Positions 20,245 through 30,904 of a DNA stretch of 64,000 nt are shown here, piece after piece. The notes below the pieces were generated by a model. It saw nothing but the letters and a program-made list of their open reading frames with translations, had not been told where the DNA came from and did no database searches. Position 1 is the stretch's first letter; each line of letters begins with the position of its first letter. Source of the stretch: Tragulus kanchil. Its lineage: Eukaryota > Chordata > Mammalia > Artiodactyla > Tragulidae. Location: contig JAIOJX010000031.1 in NCBI GenBank assembly GCA_022376925.1, positions 142,990,854 through 143,054,853 on the forward strand, given 5' to 3'. The position numbers and the translations under genes are program-made.

Positions 20245-22603
20245 TTCACAGAAAATAAATCCATACGAGTACAGTTGACTAGAATGTTGCCAATTTCTAT
20301 AATATTAACAACACACTCATGTGTTTCCCTTGGTAAAGAACATCTACTTGCACTGGGACTTTTTTGTGCATTGAAAAATACAATCACCAGAATTTCAAAA
20401 CTATCCAGCTATGTTAATGTCAAATGCATGAGAAAAAGGGCTTACCTTAAATTAACATAAAAATACAAAACTTCAGTCCTTAACAAAATTATGCAGATCA
20501 GTCATTCTCATTCAAGATGGTATCACAATAAGGATTCCGAAAGAGCCTCTGAATGTTACCCTGAACAGTTCTATTCAGGGATGCATTTTGCATGAATATA
20601 GAAACTTACCACCATAGCCAACTGCAAACTGAGAATTAACTTAATGATACTGAACACAGCACAGATCTTCAAGAAAGACCTGACTGGTCCTGGGGTCACA
20701 CACCACACACGCAGTAGTGAACGTGAAGATGGCGATCTTGGGGTCCTCACCTTGACCGTGGTTAGTCACTGCATATTCCAGCTCATGGCCCTTAAAACTT
20801 TGGTGGCAGAGAACTTAAAACAGATTTCCTGCAATTTGTCCTCATAGAGGAAAAAAAGCTAGCTCTCTTTCAGAAGCCATGACGCTGTAGAGGCGAAATG
20901 CTCTACTGAAAAGAAAGTCAGAAACTCAAGGTTGCTTTAACTGACCACATCCCAAGCAGAGGATGCAGGCTGAAACACTGTTCATGTTTTTAGGATTGGA
21001 AAGATCATTTTTGATCTTTGGAATTGCTCTTCTGGCTGGGTTTCTTGTGTATGAATGAGACTCACTGATAATAAATCCTGGTCATGCTGGTCACTCTGCT
21101 CAGCAAGATAAACATGGATGCTCAAATGTATCTTCCCTTGGCTCTAGAGGTCATCCTTGGAATAAAGGAAGAATCGGACAACTGAACTGGCATTTTTAAT
21201 ATCTAACTTGGTGACTGTATTCAGTTATTAATTAATTCACAATATTGATTCATAATATTTCTTGGTCACCTCCAACCTCCTTCTAGGTTACAAATCTTAC
21301 ACTGTATATAAGCATAAGAGAAACAGACAAGTAAACAAACAAGGTAATTTTTAATAGCTATCAGTTCTATTTTAAAAAAAATGCACAGGATGATGTTGAA
21401 GAGGATGGCTAGTAGAGGACAACTTTCACAGAAAATAAATCCATACGAGTACAGTTGACTAGAATGTTGCCAATTTCTATAATATTAACAACACACTCAT
21501 GTGTTTCCCTTGGTAAAGAACATCTACTTGCACTGGGACTTTTTTGTGCATTGAAAAATACAATCACCAGAATTTCAAAACTATCCAGCTATGTTAATGT
21601 CAAATGCATGAGAAAAAGGGCTTACCTTAAATTAACATAAAAATACAAAACTTCAGTCCTTAACAAAATTATGCAGATCAGTCATTCTCATTCAAGATGG
21701 TATCACAATAAGGATTCCGAAAGAGCCTCTGAATGTTACCCTGAACAGTTCTATTCAGGGATGCATTTTGCATGAATATAGAAACTTACCACCATAGCCA
21801 ACTGCAAACTGAGAATTAACTTAATGATACTGAACACAGCACAAATCTTCAAGAAAGACCTGACTGGTCCTGGGGTCACACACCACACACGCAGTAGTGA
21901 ACGTGAAGATGGCGATCTTGGGGTCCTCACCTTGACCGTGGTTAGTCACTGCATATTCCAGCTCATGGCCCTTAAAACTTTAGTGGCAGAGAACTTAAAA
22001 CAGATTTCCTGCAATTTGTCCTCATAGAGGAAAAAGCTAGCTCTCTTTCAGAAGCCATGACGCTGTAGAGGCGAAATGCTCTACTGAAAAGAAAGTCAGA
22101 AACTCAAGGTTGCTTTAACTGACCACATCCCAAGCAGAGGATGCAGGCTGAAACAATGTTCATGTTTTTAGGATTGGAAAGATCATTTTTGATCTTTGGA
22201 ATTGCTCTTCTGGCTGGGTTTCTTGTGTATGAATGAGACTCACTGATAATAAATCCTGGTCATGCTGGTCACTCTGCTCAGCAAGATAAACATGGATGCT
22301 CAAATGTATCTTCCCTTGGCTCTAGAGGTCATCCTTGGAATAAAGGAAGAATCGGACAACTGAACTGGCATTTTTAATATCTAACTTGGTGACTGTATTC
22401 AGTTATTAATTAATTCACAATATTGATTCATAATATTTCTTGGTCACCTCCAACCTCCTTCTAGGTTACAAATCTTACACTGTATATAAGCATAAGAGAA
22501 ACAGACAAGTAAACAAACAAGGTAATTTTTAATAGCTATCAGTTCTATTTTAAAAAAAATGCACAGGATGATGTTGAAGAGGATGGCTAGTAGAGGACAA
22601 CTT
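20245..22603 (+). repeat. Direct tandem duplication, 1180-bp unit, junction at 21424/21425
   Basis: Left copy 20245-21424, right copy 21425-22603. Few differences: ACAGATC/ACAAATC, TTTGGTGG/TTTAGTGG, a two-A deletion in GAGGAAAAAAAGC, and ACACTG/ACAATG. No known repeat was recognised in the unit. Open frames of 61 and 67 codons are repeated identically and show no domain. Confidence 0.97.
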
Positions 22604-22649
22604 TAGATCGATGGTCACACCCTTCTCAGGTGGAGGTGAGCAAGGGTCA

Positions 22650-22730
22650 TGGAAAGAACCTGGGATTGGAATCGTGTAGAACTAGATCCAATTCTCCCTG
22701 CTGCTTATTAGCCATGTGACCTGGGACCTT
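22650..22730 (+). mobile_element. MIR SINE fragment
   Basis: GGAAAGAACCTGGGATTGGAATC, CTGCTTATTAGCCATGTGACC and TGGGACCTTC correspond to the MIR core (aagagcctgggctttgga ... ttagctgtgtgaccttgggca). It is an ancient mammalian SINE relic. Confidence 0.7.
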
Positions 22731-23049
22731 CCGTTCTGGTGAAGATCTTGGATGGTGGACAGACTGAGATAAGGAGCAGGGAGAAAATGGACATTCAGAG
22801 GGGTAACTGTATGCAATGGCATGACATATGTGGGATCTGAGGACACAGTAAGTCCTCAGAACATAATTGTCTCCAATTTTCTTTGTAGACAAGGCTAACA
22901 CAGGTGTCTTACCTTGTGATGAAATGTTCTCTGTAAGATTTAACATGATATGTTCTGTAGAACTGGCCCAAATTAAAAAGAAAATCTTTTCTCTCTTTAC
23001 TTAGACACCTGTACAAGAGAAAACAGAGGTAAATAATCTTGCTACAGAA

Positions 23050-23525
23050 GGGTCACAGAAATTATCTGGTAAAACACCTTCATTTCACAGATCCGAAAAC
23101 TGAGACTCAGAAAAGAAGTAACTTGGGCTTCCCCTGGTGGTCCAGTGGGTAAGGACACCGCCTTGCAGTGCAAGGGGCGCCGGTACAAGCCCTGGCCTGG
23201 GAAGATCCCATGTGCCGTGGAGCGGCTGGACTGATGTGTCCAATTACCAAGCCAGAGCTCTGGAGCGCATGTGCCCAGAGCCGGCGCTCTGCAATGACAG
23301 ACGCCACCGCGATGGGAGGCCCACAGGAGCCAAAGAACAAAGACAGATGAACATAGAGAAACGAAAGACCAATGGAAGTGGCCCGCCTGTTCCCCTCCCT
23401 CCCCAACCCGACCCCCGCCCAAAATAAATAAATAAATCTTTAAAAAAAAAAAAAAAGAAAGGAAGTAACTTGTTTGTTGTCAAGAAAGTTGGTAGGGCAA
23501 AAATGCAAGTCAGATTATCTAACAT
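23050..23525 (+). mobile_element. MIR 3' half split by a CHR-like SINE
   Basis: ATTTCACAGATCCGAAAACTGAGACTCAG and AAGTAACTTG belong to MIR. The element is interrupted at 23125-23455 and resumes with AAGTAACTTGTTTG and AAGTCAGATTATC. The insertion therefore postdates MIR. Confidence 0.7.
23125..23455 (+). mobile_element. CHR-like SINE, long-tail type
   Basis: GGGCTTCCCCTGGTGGTCCAG, TTGCAGTGCAAGGGGCGCC, AGCGGCTGGACTGATGTGTCC and GAGCGCATGTGCCCAGAGCC lead to ACCAATGGAAGTGGCCC, then a C-rich segment (about 23385-23420), AAATAAATAAATAAATC and a poly(A). The target-site duplication AGAAAAGAAGTAACTT (23109-23124) is repeated after the tail (23456-23471) with one mismatch. The C-rich extension separates it from the short-tail type. 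Confidence 0.88.
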
Positions 23526-23574
23526 AACAAAAACTGCCCTGTGCAGAAGTGAGGTGTAATCAAAACCACAGTAA

Positions 23575-23690
23575 GACCTACAATTTGTGTGCCACTTCCT
23601 ACATTCTTAACATGCACTAACTCATTCAATCTTCACAACAGGGTCACAGGATATGTTCTAATATCGTTCCCTGTGTAACAGATCAAGATG
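23575..23690 (+). mobile_element. MIR fragment
   Basis: TGTGTGCCACTTCC, AACATGCACTAACTCATTCAATC, TTCACAACAGGGTCACAGG and TGTAACAGATC match the MIR pattern (catgtattaactcatttaatcctcacaacaacc). Boundaries are approximate. Confidence 0.55.
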
Positions 23691-23980
23691 ATGGAATACA
23701 AGGACGTGGAGCATGCCTCCTCCCATAAATACATCCAAAATACACCTACATGTGGAACAGTTCTCACAGAATACCTGCTGTGTAACAGTCTTCTCAAAGT
23801 TTTACAATAGTGGAGCCACCATCTGAACCAAAGACTCCTTGGCTCCTTTGAACCAAACTCCTGCTCTCACTCACCACACTCTCATGTTCATTCACAGAGC
23901 ACCATCAATTTTTCTAACATGGGACAGCCTCTAGGGAAGATAAAGTTATGATGCAACTCTAATCTTAAAACACCTAACTT

Positions 23981-24271
23981 GGGCTTCCCTGGTGGTCCAG
24001 TGGGTAAAGAGTCTGCCTTGCAGTGCAAGGGGTGCCGGTTCGATCCCTGGCCCTGGAAGATCCCATGTGCTGCAGAGCAGCTGGACTGGTGTGTCCAATT
24101 ACAGGCCAGTGCTCTGGAGCATGTGCACCCGGAGCTGGTGCTCTGCAGTGAGAGGGTCCACTGCAATGAGAGGCCCACACAGGCCAAGGAATAAAAGATG
24201 AATGAAAATAAATAAATAAATAAATAAACAAAACCAATAAAAGAGGCCAGAATTTAAAAAAAAAAAAAAAA
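23981..24271 (+). mobile_element. CHR-like SINE, short-tail type
   Basis: GGGCTTCCCTGGTGGTCCAG, TTGCAGTGCAAGGGG, B box GGTTCGATCCCTGG, AGCTGGACTGGTGTGTCC, GGTGCTCTGCAGTGAGAGG and a tail with (AAAT)n, ACCAATAAAAGAGGCC and poly(A). Open frames on both strands are SINE readings. Confidence 0.88.
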
Positions 24272-24484
24272 ACTGACATTTTAATTGAGGAAAAAAAAAT
24301 ACACACTTAATGATTCATAGCAGTCAAAGACAACATGCTTAAAGTGATGAGATGTGGTTATCTAGATGTGAGAGAAAGAAGAATGTGGGTCCAGGTAGCA
24401 AAAGAGGTCTTTTCAGATGAGGTGCTACATCAATGAGCCTGGAAAACAAGGTTATTCTGGAAGCACATGCTAGTGTGTCTTGTT

Positions 24485-24850
24485 GTTTTTTTTTTTTTTT
24501 TAATTTTTATTTATTTTATTATTTTTGACTATTCTGGGTTTTCACTGGTGCCACAGGCTTTTCTGTAGTTGCAGGGAATGCAGGCTGCTTTCTAGTTGAG
24601 GTGAGCAGGCTTCTTGTTGCAGTGGCTTCTATTGTTGTGGAACTCGGGGTCTAGGACACACGGGCTTCAGTAGTTGCGGCACATGGGCTCCATAGTTGCG
24701 GCTCCAAGGCGCTAGAGCACAGGCTCCACAGTTGTGGCTCACAGTCTTCATTGCTCCGCAGCATGTGGGATCTTCCCAGATCAGGGATCGAACCCAGGTC
24801 TCCTGCATTGGCAGGCAAACTCTCTACCACTGAACTACCAGGGAAGCCCC
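24485..24850 (-). mobile_element. Full-length CHR SINE
   Basis: The minus strand begins GGGCTTCCCTGGTAGTTCAG, has the B box GGGTTCGATCCCTGATC, then CACATGCTGCGGAGCAATG, repeated GCCGCAACTATGGAGCC-type segments, and ends in an A-rich tail. The target-site duplication TAGTGTGTCTTGTT (24471-24484) reappears as TAGAGTGTCTTGTT at 24851-24864. Confidence 0.88.
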
Positions 24851-24875
24851 TAGAGTGTCTTGTTCAGGTGGTGCA

Positions 24876-26160
24876 GTGGTTTTAAAATACATCCACAAGC
24901 TCTTTGGGGTGCCTCCCTTCAAGAGTCAGAATTTAGTTTGCCCCTTCAAAATGAGTAGGACCTGGTGACTCACTCCTAATAAACAGAACATGGCAGAGGT
25001 GACAAGTCATAAAAGACAGTGTAGCTTCCTTCCTCTCTCTTAGATCAACTGCTCTTGTTGAAGACAGCTCCCATGCTGTTGTTGTTCAATCACTTAGTCA
25101 TGTCTGTCTCTTTGTGACCCCATGGACTGAAGTATGCCAGGCTTCCCTGACCTTCACTGCCGCCCGGAATTTGCTCAAACTCATGTCCACTGACTTGATG
25201 ATGCCATCCAACCATCTCATCCTTTGTCACCCCCTTATCTTCCTGCCTTCAATCTTTCCCAGCACCAGGGTCTTTTCTACTGACAGCATCAGGGTCTCTG
25301 CATCAGGGGGCCAAGGAGCTTCAACTTCAGCGTCAGTCCTTCCAATGACTATTCAGGGTTGATTTTCTTTGGGATTGGCTTCTTTGATCTCCTTGCTGTC
25401 CAGGGAACTCTCAAGAGTCCTCTCCAACACCACAGTTCGAAGGCATCAATTCTTCAGTGCTCAACCCTCTTTACGGTCCAACTCCCACGTCCATACATGA
25501 CTACTGGGAAAACCATAGCTTGACTATATGGACCTTTGTCAGCAAAGTGATGTGTTTCTGCTTTTTAAATATGCTGTCCAGATTTATCATAGCTTTTCTT
25601 CCAAGGAGCAAGTGTCCTTTAATTTCATGGCTGCAGTCACTGTCCACAGTGATTCTGGAGCCCAAGAAAATTAAGTCTGTCACTATTTTCATTTTTTCCC
25701 CATCTATCTACCATGAAGTGATGGGACTGGATGTTCATGATTTTAGTTTTTCGAATGTTGAGCTTTAAGCCAGCTTTTTCACTCTTCCTCTTTCACTTTC
25801 ATCAAGAGGTTCTTCAGTTCTTGCCATGCTATAGGTACACTTATGCAGCTCTATGGAAAGACTCACATGGAAATGAATGGAAGCTTCCTGCCAACTGAGG
25901 AATTGAGACTTCTTGCTAACAGCTATCCTTTTGGAAGAGGATCCTCCAGCCCTCCAGTCCCCCAGCTAGACTTCATGCTGACTTAAGTCTTGGCAAATGC
26001 CCTGAGGCAGCTTCCTTAAAAATCCCAACCCAGAATCAACCATCTAAATGGTTCCCAAATTCCTGACCCACAGAAATTGTGAGATAATAAACAGCTGTTA
26101 TTTTAAGCTGTTAAAGTTGGAGGTAACTGGTTACACCACAACAAACAAGTTAATCTAGGT
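24876..26160 (+). mobile_element. MLT1-like (MaLR) LTR split by BovB
   Basis: Left part 24876-25077: AGTAGGACCTGGTGACTCAC, CCTAATAAACAGAACATGGCAGAGG, CATAAAAGACAGTGTAGCTTCC. Right part 25824-26160: AGCTCTATGGAAAGACTCACATGG, CTTGGCAAATGCC, TTCCTGACCCACAGAAATTG and GTGAGATAATAAACAGCTG, then a decayed GTTACACC end. This follows the MaLR/MLT1 LTR layout and is interrupted by an antisense BovB at 25078-25823. The right part is repeated at 27040-27370. Confidence 0.6.
25078..25823 (-). mobile_element. BovB LINE 3' fragment, antisense
   Basis: From GTTGTTGTTCAATCACTTAG and GACCCCATGGACTGAAG the minus strand reads the BovB 3' end backwards into ORF2 as far as TCATCAAGAGGTTCTTC. It includes the reverse complement of CAGCCATGAAATTAAAGG. 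A short target-site duplication CCATGCT flanks it at 25071-25077 and 25824-25830. Open frames at 25457 (+) and 25501 (-) are BovB readings. Confidence 0.88.
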
Positions 26161-27744
26161 AGTAATGCTGCATGTGTACTAAAGGGACGTGAAAAATAAA
26201 GAGGATGAGGATAACAAAGTAAATGGCAGACTCCTCATTTTCAAACTCTAGTTCTAATGCTCTGAGACCTAGAAAATGCAGGTTAAGCTGGAGTTAAGTG
26301 TAGAAAAGACATTTATTCAAGTTAATAGCCAGGAGCCAATTTCCTGAAAATTCAGTTAGTAAATTTACCAAGCAACTATCCAGGGTCACTATGTGCCATC
26401 AAGAGTAGTGAATACTAATTAATCTTTCGCAAGAGGGGAGTCAACTGGGCCTAAAATAGAAATATTCCTCTGCAGTGTACCCAAGGGCAGTGGAAAAAAC
26501 CCAGGCTTCTCACGTGCAATCTGACTTTGTAATTAACCTCTGCAATTTAATACCCGACTATTCAGGGTTGATTTTCTTTGGGATTGGCTTCTTTGATCTC
26601 CTTGCTGTCCAGGGAACTCTCAAGAGTCCTCTCCAACACCACAGTTCGAAGGCATCAATTCTTCAGTGCTCAACCCTCTTTACGGTCCAACTCCCACGTC
26701 CATACATGACTACTGGGAAAACCATAGCTTGACTATATGGACCTTTGTCAGCAAAGTGATGTGTTTCTGCTTTTTAAATATGCTGTCCAGATTTATCATA
26801 GCTTTTCTTCCAAGGAGCAAGTGTCCTTTAATTTCATGGCTGCAGTCACTGTCCACAGTGATTCTGGAGCCCAAGAAAATTAAGTCTGTCACTATTTTCA
26901 TTTTTTCCCCATCTATCTACCATGAAGTGATGGGACTGGATGTTCATGATTTTAGTTTTTCGAATGTTGAGCTTTAAGCCAGCTTTTTCACTCTTCCTCT
27001 TTCACTTTCATCAAGAGGTTCTTCAGTTCTTGCCATGCTATAGGTACACTTATGCAGCTCTATGGAAAGACTCACATGGAAATGAATGGAAGCTTCCTGC
27101 CAACTGAGGAATTGAGACTTCTTGCTAACAGCTATCCTTTTGGAAGAGGATCCTCCAGCCCTCCAGTCCCCCAGCTAGACTTCATGCTGACTTAAGTCTT
27201 GGCAAATGCCTTGAGGCAGCTTCCTTAAAAATCCCAACCCAGAATCAACCATCTAAATGGTTCCCAAATTCCTGACCCACAGAAATTGTGAGATAATAAA
27301 CAGCTGTTATTTTAAGCTGTTAAAGTTGGAGGTAACTGGTTACACCACAACAAACAAGTTAATCTAGGTAGTAATGCTGCATGTGTACTAAAGGGACGTG
27401 AAAAATAAAGAGGATGAGGATAACAAAGTAAATGGCAGACTCCTCATTTTCAAACTCTAGTTCTAATGCTCTGAGACCTAGAAAATGCAGGTTAAGCTGG
27501 AGTTAAGTGTAGAAAAGACATTTATTCAAGTTAATAGCCAGGAGCCAATTTCCTGAAAATTCAGTTAGTAAATTTACCAAGCAACTATCCAGGGTCACTA
27601 TGTGCCATCAAGAGTAGTGAATACTAATTAATCTTTCGCAAGAGGGGAGTCAACTGGGCCTAAAATAGAAATATTCCTCTGCAGTGTACCCAAGGGCAGT
27701 GGAAAAAACCCAGGCTTCTCACGTGCAATCTGACTTTGTAATTA
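25347..27744 (+). repeat. Direct duplication, 1189-bp unit with 20-bp filler
   Basis: Left copy 25347-26535 and right copy 26556-27744 are identical except for about one substitution (CCCTGAGG/CCTTGAGG). Unlike most junctions here, 20 bases that belong to neither copy (26536-26555) separate them. The unit covers BovB ORF2 (antisense), the right half of the MLT1-like LTR and about 380 bases of unrecognised sequence. Confidence 0.97.
26556..27033 (-). mobile_element. BovB fragment, duplicate copy
   Basis: Second copy of the BovB segment from 25347 to the target-site duplication; it lacks the 3' terminal 270 bases because the duplication begins inside the element. Confidence 0.88.
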
Positions 27745-28575
27745 CAATTTCAGGTAGCAATCATTAAGCGCACACACCCCACCCCTCAATTTACAGATAA
27801 GCATCTACCTGCACATGCACACCACAGCTCACAGACCACGATTCATTCCCAGTGCTGTGCCCTTCATCTGGGTCACCCATCACAGAAACCTCCGCCCCAC
27901 CACGATCTTAAAGAAATGATTACCATTTGTGGTTCTAAATAGGCTCACATTATTTTCTACAAGTGTCAATTTTCCCCTGCGATATTACATTTTTCCAACA
28001 TTTAGTTTTCCAGCATTTTGCCATGACTATCTGTGTAGATTAGAAAGGTTCTTAACTGTTATCTGTAATAGATTTTGCCTGTAGCAAAATTCATGCAGGC
28101 ATAATAGAAGAACAAAGTGTACTCTGATGAAATTGCAACCATAATTTCCAGATGCCTGACATTTATTGCTTATTGCTATTAGAATTCAAGTGCCTATTTG
28201 TTTTGTACTTTGCTTTTATTCTTGCATCACAACATATAATGGAAAAAAAGATATTTTAAATGTTGGGTTAAGTATCACAGATCAGCACGAGGTATCAACA
28301 TAATCAATACTACTTAAACATACTCCTAGGCAATTAATTTTTAAACAATCAAATTGTTGCACCACATCAAAATTTATAATGATACCAGAAAGGGTGTTAC
28401 ATTCTTTATTGTTTAATTAAAAGCAACACTTAGCACTCAGGCAACTAATGTTAAGACATCACAGCATAAAAGGCTTTCCTTATCATTATGCTGAGGGAGG
28501 TACAACTGACTTTTTACATTTTTTATTATTAAATGTTAATTGTACTTTATTAGCGAGGATGCATTTATCAAATTA
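27745..28575. other. AT-rich, repeat-poor island
   Basis: About 800 bases in which I recognise no transposon. From about 27920 it is strongly AT-rich, with homeodomain-type words such as GTTTAATTAAAAG, CAATTAATTTTTAAAC and ATTATTAAATGTTAATTG. No long open frame is present. It could be a conserved noncoding element, but conservation cannot be judged from one sequence. Confidence 0.3.
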
Positions 28576-29128
28576 CTAGAAATAATGAGAGCTGTAAGAA
28601 GCAGAGCTTAATACAGCTATCCTACAGTGACCAGGACATTGCTGATACTTGATATCAGGATAACTGTCTTCTTCTGAAAGGAGAAAGCACATGGCTCTTA
28701 TGGTGACCAAGTTGATGAAGTTGAGTTCAGAAAACGGCAAAGAGCAAAGCATGCATAATTTCAGGGCAAGACAAGAAGATGCATACACAGAACAGAGAAG
28801 AGACCTATGAAATAAAAACAAACAAAATTATACTGAAAAGTCCAAACTGAAAGAAATACAGAGAAAGAGCGAGGGAGGGTAGTAGAAGAACGTGTACCAG
28901 TCTCTGGGCTCCTACCCAGAGGATCAGAGATTCACAATAGGTGTGTGAAGCTGTTAAACTCAGGTCAGGAATACTGCCCAATACTGAGGCACTGCCCAAA
29001 TGCTCAGGTTGTGTTTAGGCTCTTAAGAGAAAAACAGTGGGTAGAATTAGAGTATCTTGCTCGCTGTCAAGTTCTTGGCCTACCTGGGCTGATTTACAGA
29101 CTGTTGAAGGGGCCTGGAGTGGGTTGTC
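28576..29128. other. No feature recognised
   Basis: Unique sequence. An 81-codon minus-strand frame (28576-28821) is Cys/Ser/Leu-rich without a recognisable domain, and no strong splice sites flank it. Confidence 0.25.
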
Positions 29129-29285
29129 ATGGGTTCCATCCCTGGGTTGGGAAGGTGCTCTGGAGGAGGACATGGCAACCCACTCCAGTATTCTTGCCTG
29201 GAGAATCCCATGGACAGAGCAGCCTGGTGGGCTGCAGTTCATGGGGCCTGCACAGTCAGACACGACTGAGCAAATAAGTACAGTC
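29129..29285 (+). mobile_element. Bov-tA SINE, 5'-truncated
   Basis: GGGTTCCATCCCTGGGTTGGG, CATGGCAACCCACTCCAG, CCATGGACAGAGCAGCC and GACACGACTGAGC identify the Bov-A body. The tRNA-like head is missing or replaced. Confidence 0.85.
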
Positions 29286-29310
29286 CAGAAACCTATCAAT
29301 GTGCAACAAC

Positions 29311-29382
29311 CCCGGTAAAATTCCTGGGTCAGGAAGTTCCCCTGGAGAAGGGATAGACTACCCAGTCCAGTATTCTTGAGTT
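29311..29382 (+). mobile_element. Bov-tA middle fragment
   Basis: CCTGGGTCAGGAAGTTCCCC, TGGAGAAGGGATAGACTACC and CAGTCCAGTATTCTTG are Bov-tA body sequence that breaks off where the next Bov-tA begins. Confidence 0.65.
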
Positions 29383-29602
29383 CCCCTGAAAACTCAAGGT
29401 GGCTCAGCAGTAAAGAATCTGCCTACAATGCAGGAGCTGCAAGTTCATTCCCTGGGTCTGGAAGATCCCTTGGAGAAGGACACAGCATCCCATTCCAGTT
29501 CTTGCCTGGGAAATCCCATGGACAGACGAGCTTGGTAGTCTACGATCCATGGGGTCACAAAGAGTAGGACATGACTTAGGGATTAAACAACAACAATAAA
29601 AG
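29383..29602 (+). mobile_element. Bov-tA SINE
   Basis: AAGGTGGCTCAGCAGTAAAG, CTACAATGCAGGAGC, CTTGGAGAAGGACACAGC, GGAAATCCCATGGACAG and the tail GGGATTAAACAACAACAATAAA. Its first bases merge into the preceding Bov-tA fragment, which suggests recombination or insertion between related copies. Confidence 0.87.
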
Positions 29603-29736
29603 AGACCAGGAAAGGACATTGAGACAAAGTAGGCCCAACCATGGACCCTTTTCATTAGTTTTCCCCTGCAAACTCCACATATGAAAAATCCTGTCTAATA
29701 AGAAATTAGATGATGCTATGAACTTGAGTCAGGCAG

Positions 29737-29808
29737 TTCAGTTGCTCAGTCATGTCTGACTCTTTGTGACCCCATGGACTTCAGCACGCCAGGCCTCCCT
29801 GTCCTGAA
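29737..29808 (-). mobile_element. Bov-A / BovB 3' terminal fragment, antisense
   Basis: GTTGCTCAGTCATGTCTGAC, CTTTGTGACCCCATGGACTTC and CCAGGCCTCCCTGTCC are the reverse complement of the BovB 3' end. Only about 70 bases remain. Confidence 0.8.
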
Positions 29809-30516
29809 GGTATATTTGGTCATTTTGCAATACTGAAAGCAACTTTTGAACCCCATGGCTATTGCTCAGACCCCAATCTAACAACTTTACTTTACAGTCG
29901 AGAAAACGATGCCATCCCTAATACTGACAACAACTTAGACTGACTCCAAAGATGCAGAATACACCCAGGAGGCAGTGAGCACTGGCCTGGTCTGCAAAGG
30001 CAGCTCCACACACCTGTACTTTCTATGGGGATAGGACTGTGATCTCACAAGCTACCAGAGCTCTACTCTCTGCCCCAAGACTCTACAAAAGAGCACACCC
30101 TCCTTGGGGTAAGCTCTATGACTATGTCTGGGTTCTGAAACTGTATGTCCAGGCAACTGCTCTCAGAAGTGCATATGCTATGTGGTGATGCCAAAGAAAC
30201 AAGGCATAGTCATTCCGTCCACAAACCTATCAAGACCAGGCCTGTACAACAACAGAGAAAATTTACACATCATTCTACAATTAGGCAAAGAAATTACAAC
30301 TACTCCAGTTTCTGTAGATGACCTCATCTTCCCAATATTATCTTATGCCTAGTCAAAAAAGCCAGGGAAGGATTTAAACATACCATCTATTGGTATTTAT
30401 GTCTCTTCTGCTTCAAATAGTCTCTTTTGGGCAACTGAGACTCTTCTCAATAAATAAATCTTGAGAAGATCTTTTTTGTACTCTGTATGCAGATGTGTTT
30501 ATATTAATATAGATTT
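29809..30516. other. No feature recognised
   Basis: About 700 bases of unique-looking sequence with no convincing coding frame, splice pair or known repeat. Confidence 0.3.
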
Positions 30517-30729
30517 GTTGTTGTTTAGTCACTAAGTCATTATCTGACTCTTTTGTGGCCCCACGGACTGTAGCCCACCAGGCTCCTCTGCCCATGATAT
30601 TTTCCAGGCAAGAACAGTGGAGTGGATTGCCATTTCCTTCTCCAGGAGATCTTCCTGACCCAGGGATCAAACCCACATCCTCTGCATTGACAGACAGGTT
30701 CTTTACCATTGAGCCACTAGGGGAGGCCC
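30517..30729 (-). mobile_element. Bov-tA SINE, antisense
   Basis: The plus strand runs from GTTGTTGTTTAGTCACTAAG through CCATTTCCTTCTCCAGG and AGGGATCAAACCCACATCC to CCACTAGGGGAGGCCC. This is a full-length copy in reverse orientation. Open frames on both strands come from the SINE. Confidence 0.92.
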
Positions 30730-30845
30730 TTATATAAACTTGCATCACATCATTTAGATAATCATTGAAAACATCTTATCACTAAGTTCAAGATACCATA
30801 AAATTCAGTTCACTAGGGAGGACTGGACCCAATCTATAAATGTAA

Positions 30846-30860
30846 GTGTGTGTGTGTGTA
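30846..30860 (+). repeat. (GT)n microsatellite
   Basis: A short pure run of GT dinucleotides about 35 bases before the L1 insertion site. Confidence 0.8.
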
Positions 30861-30904
30861 CACAGGAGGTGGGTGTTTTAGGTTGAATCAAGACAGACTT
30901 CCTG

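Noticed and set aside
20700..20850. Possible minus-strand exon with donor at AAG|GTGAGG near 20750
   Set aside because: All three frames between the apparent acceptor and that donor hit a stop before the donor.
25457..26977. Identical 103-codon frames at 25457 and 26666 suggesting a duplicated gene
   Set aside because: Both are antisense readings of a BovB fragment copied by the local duplication.
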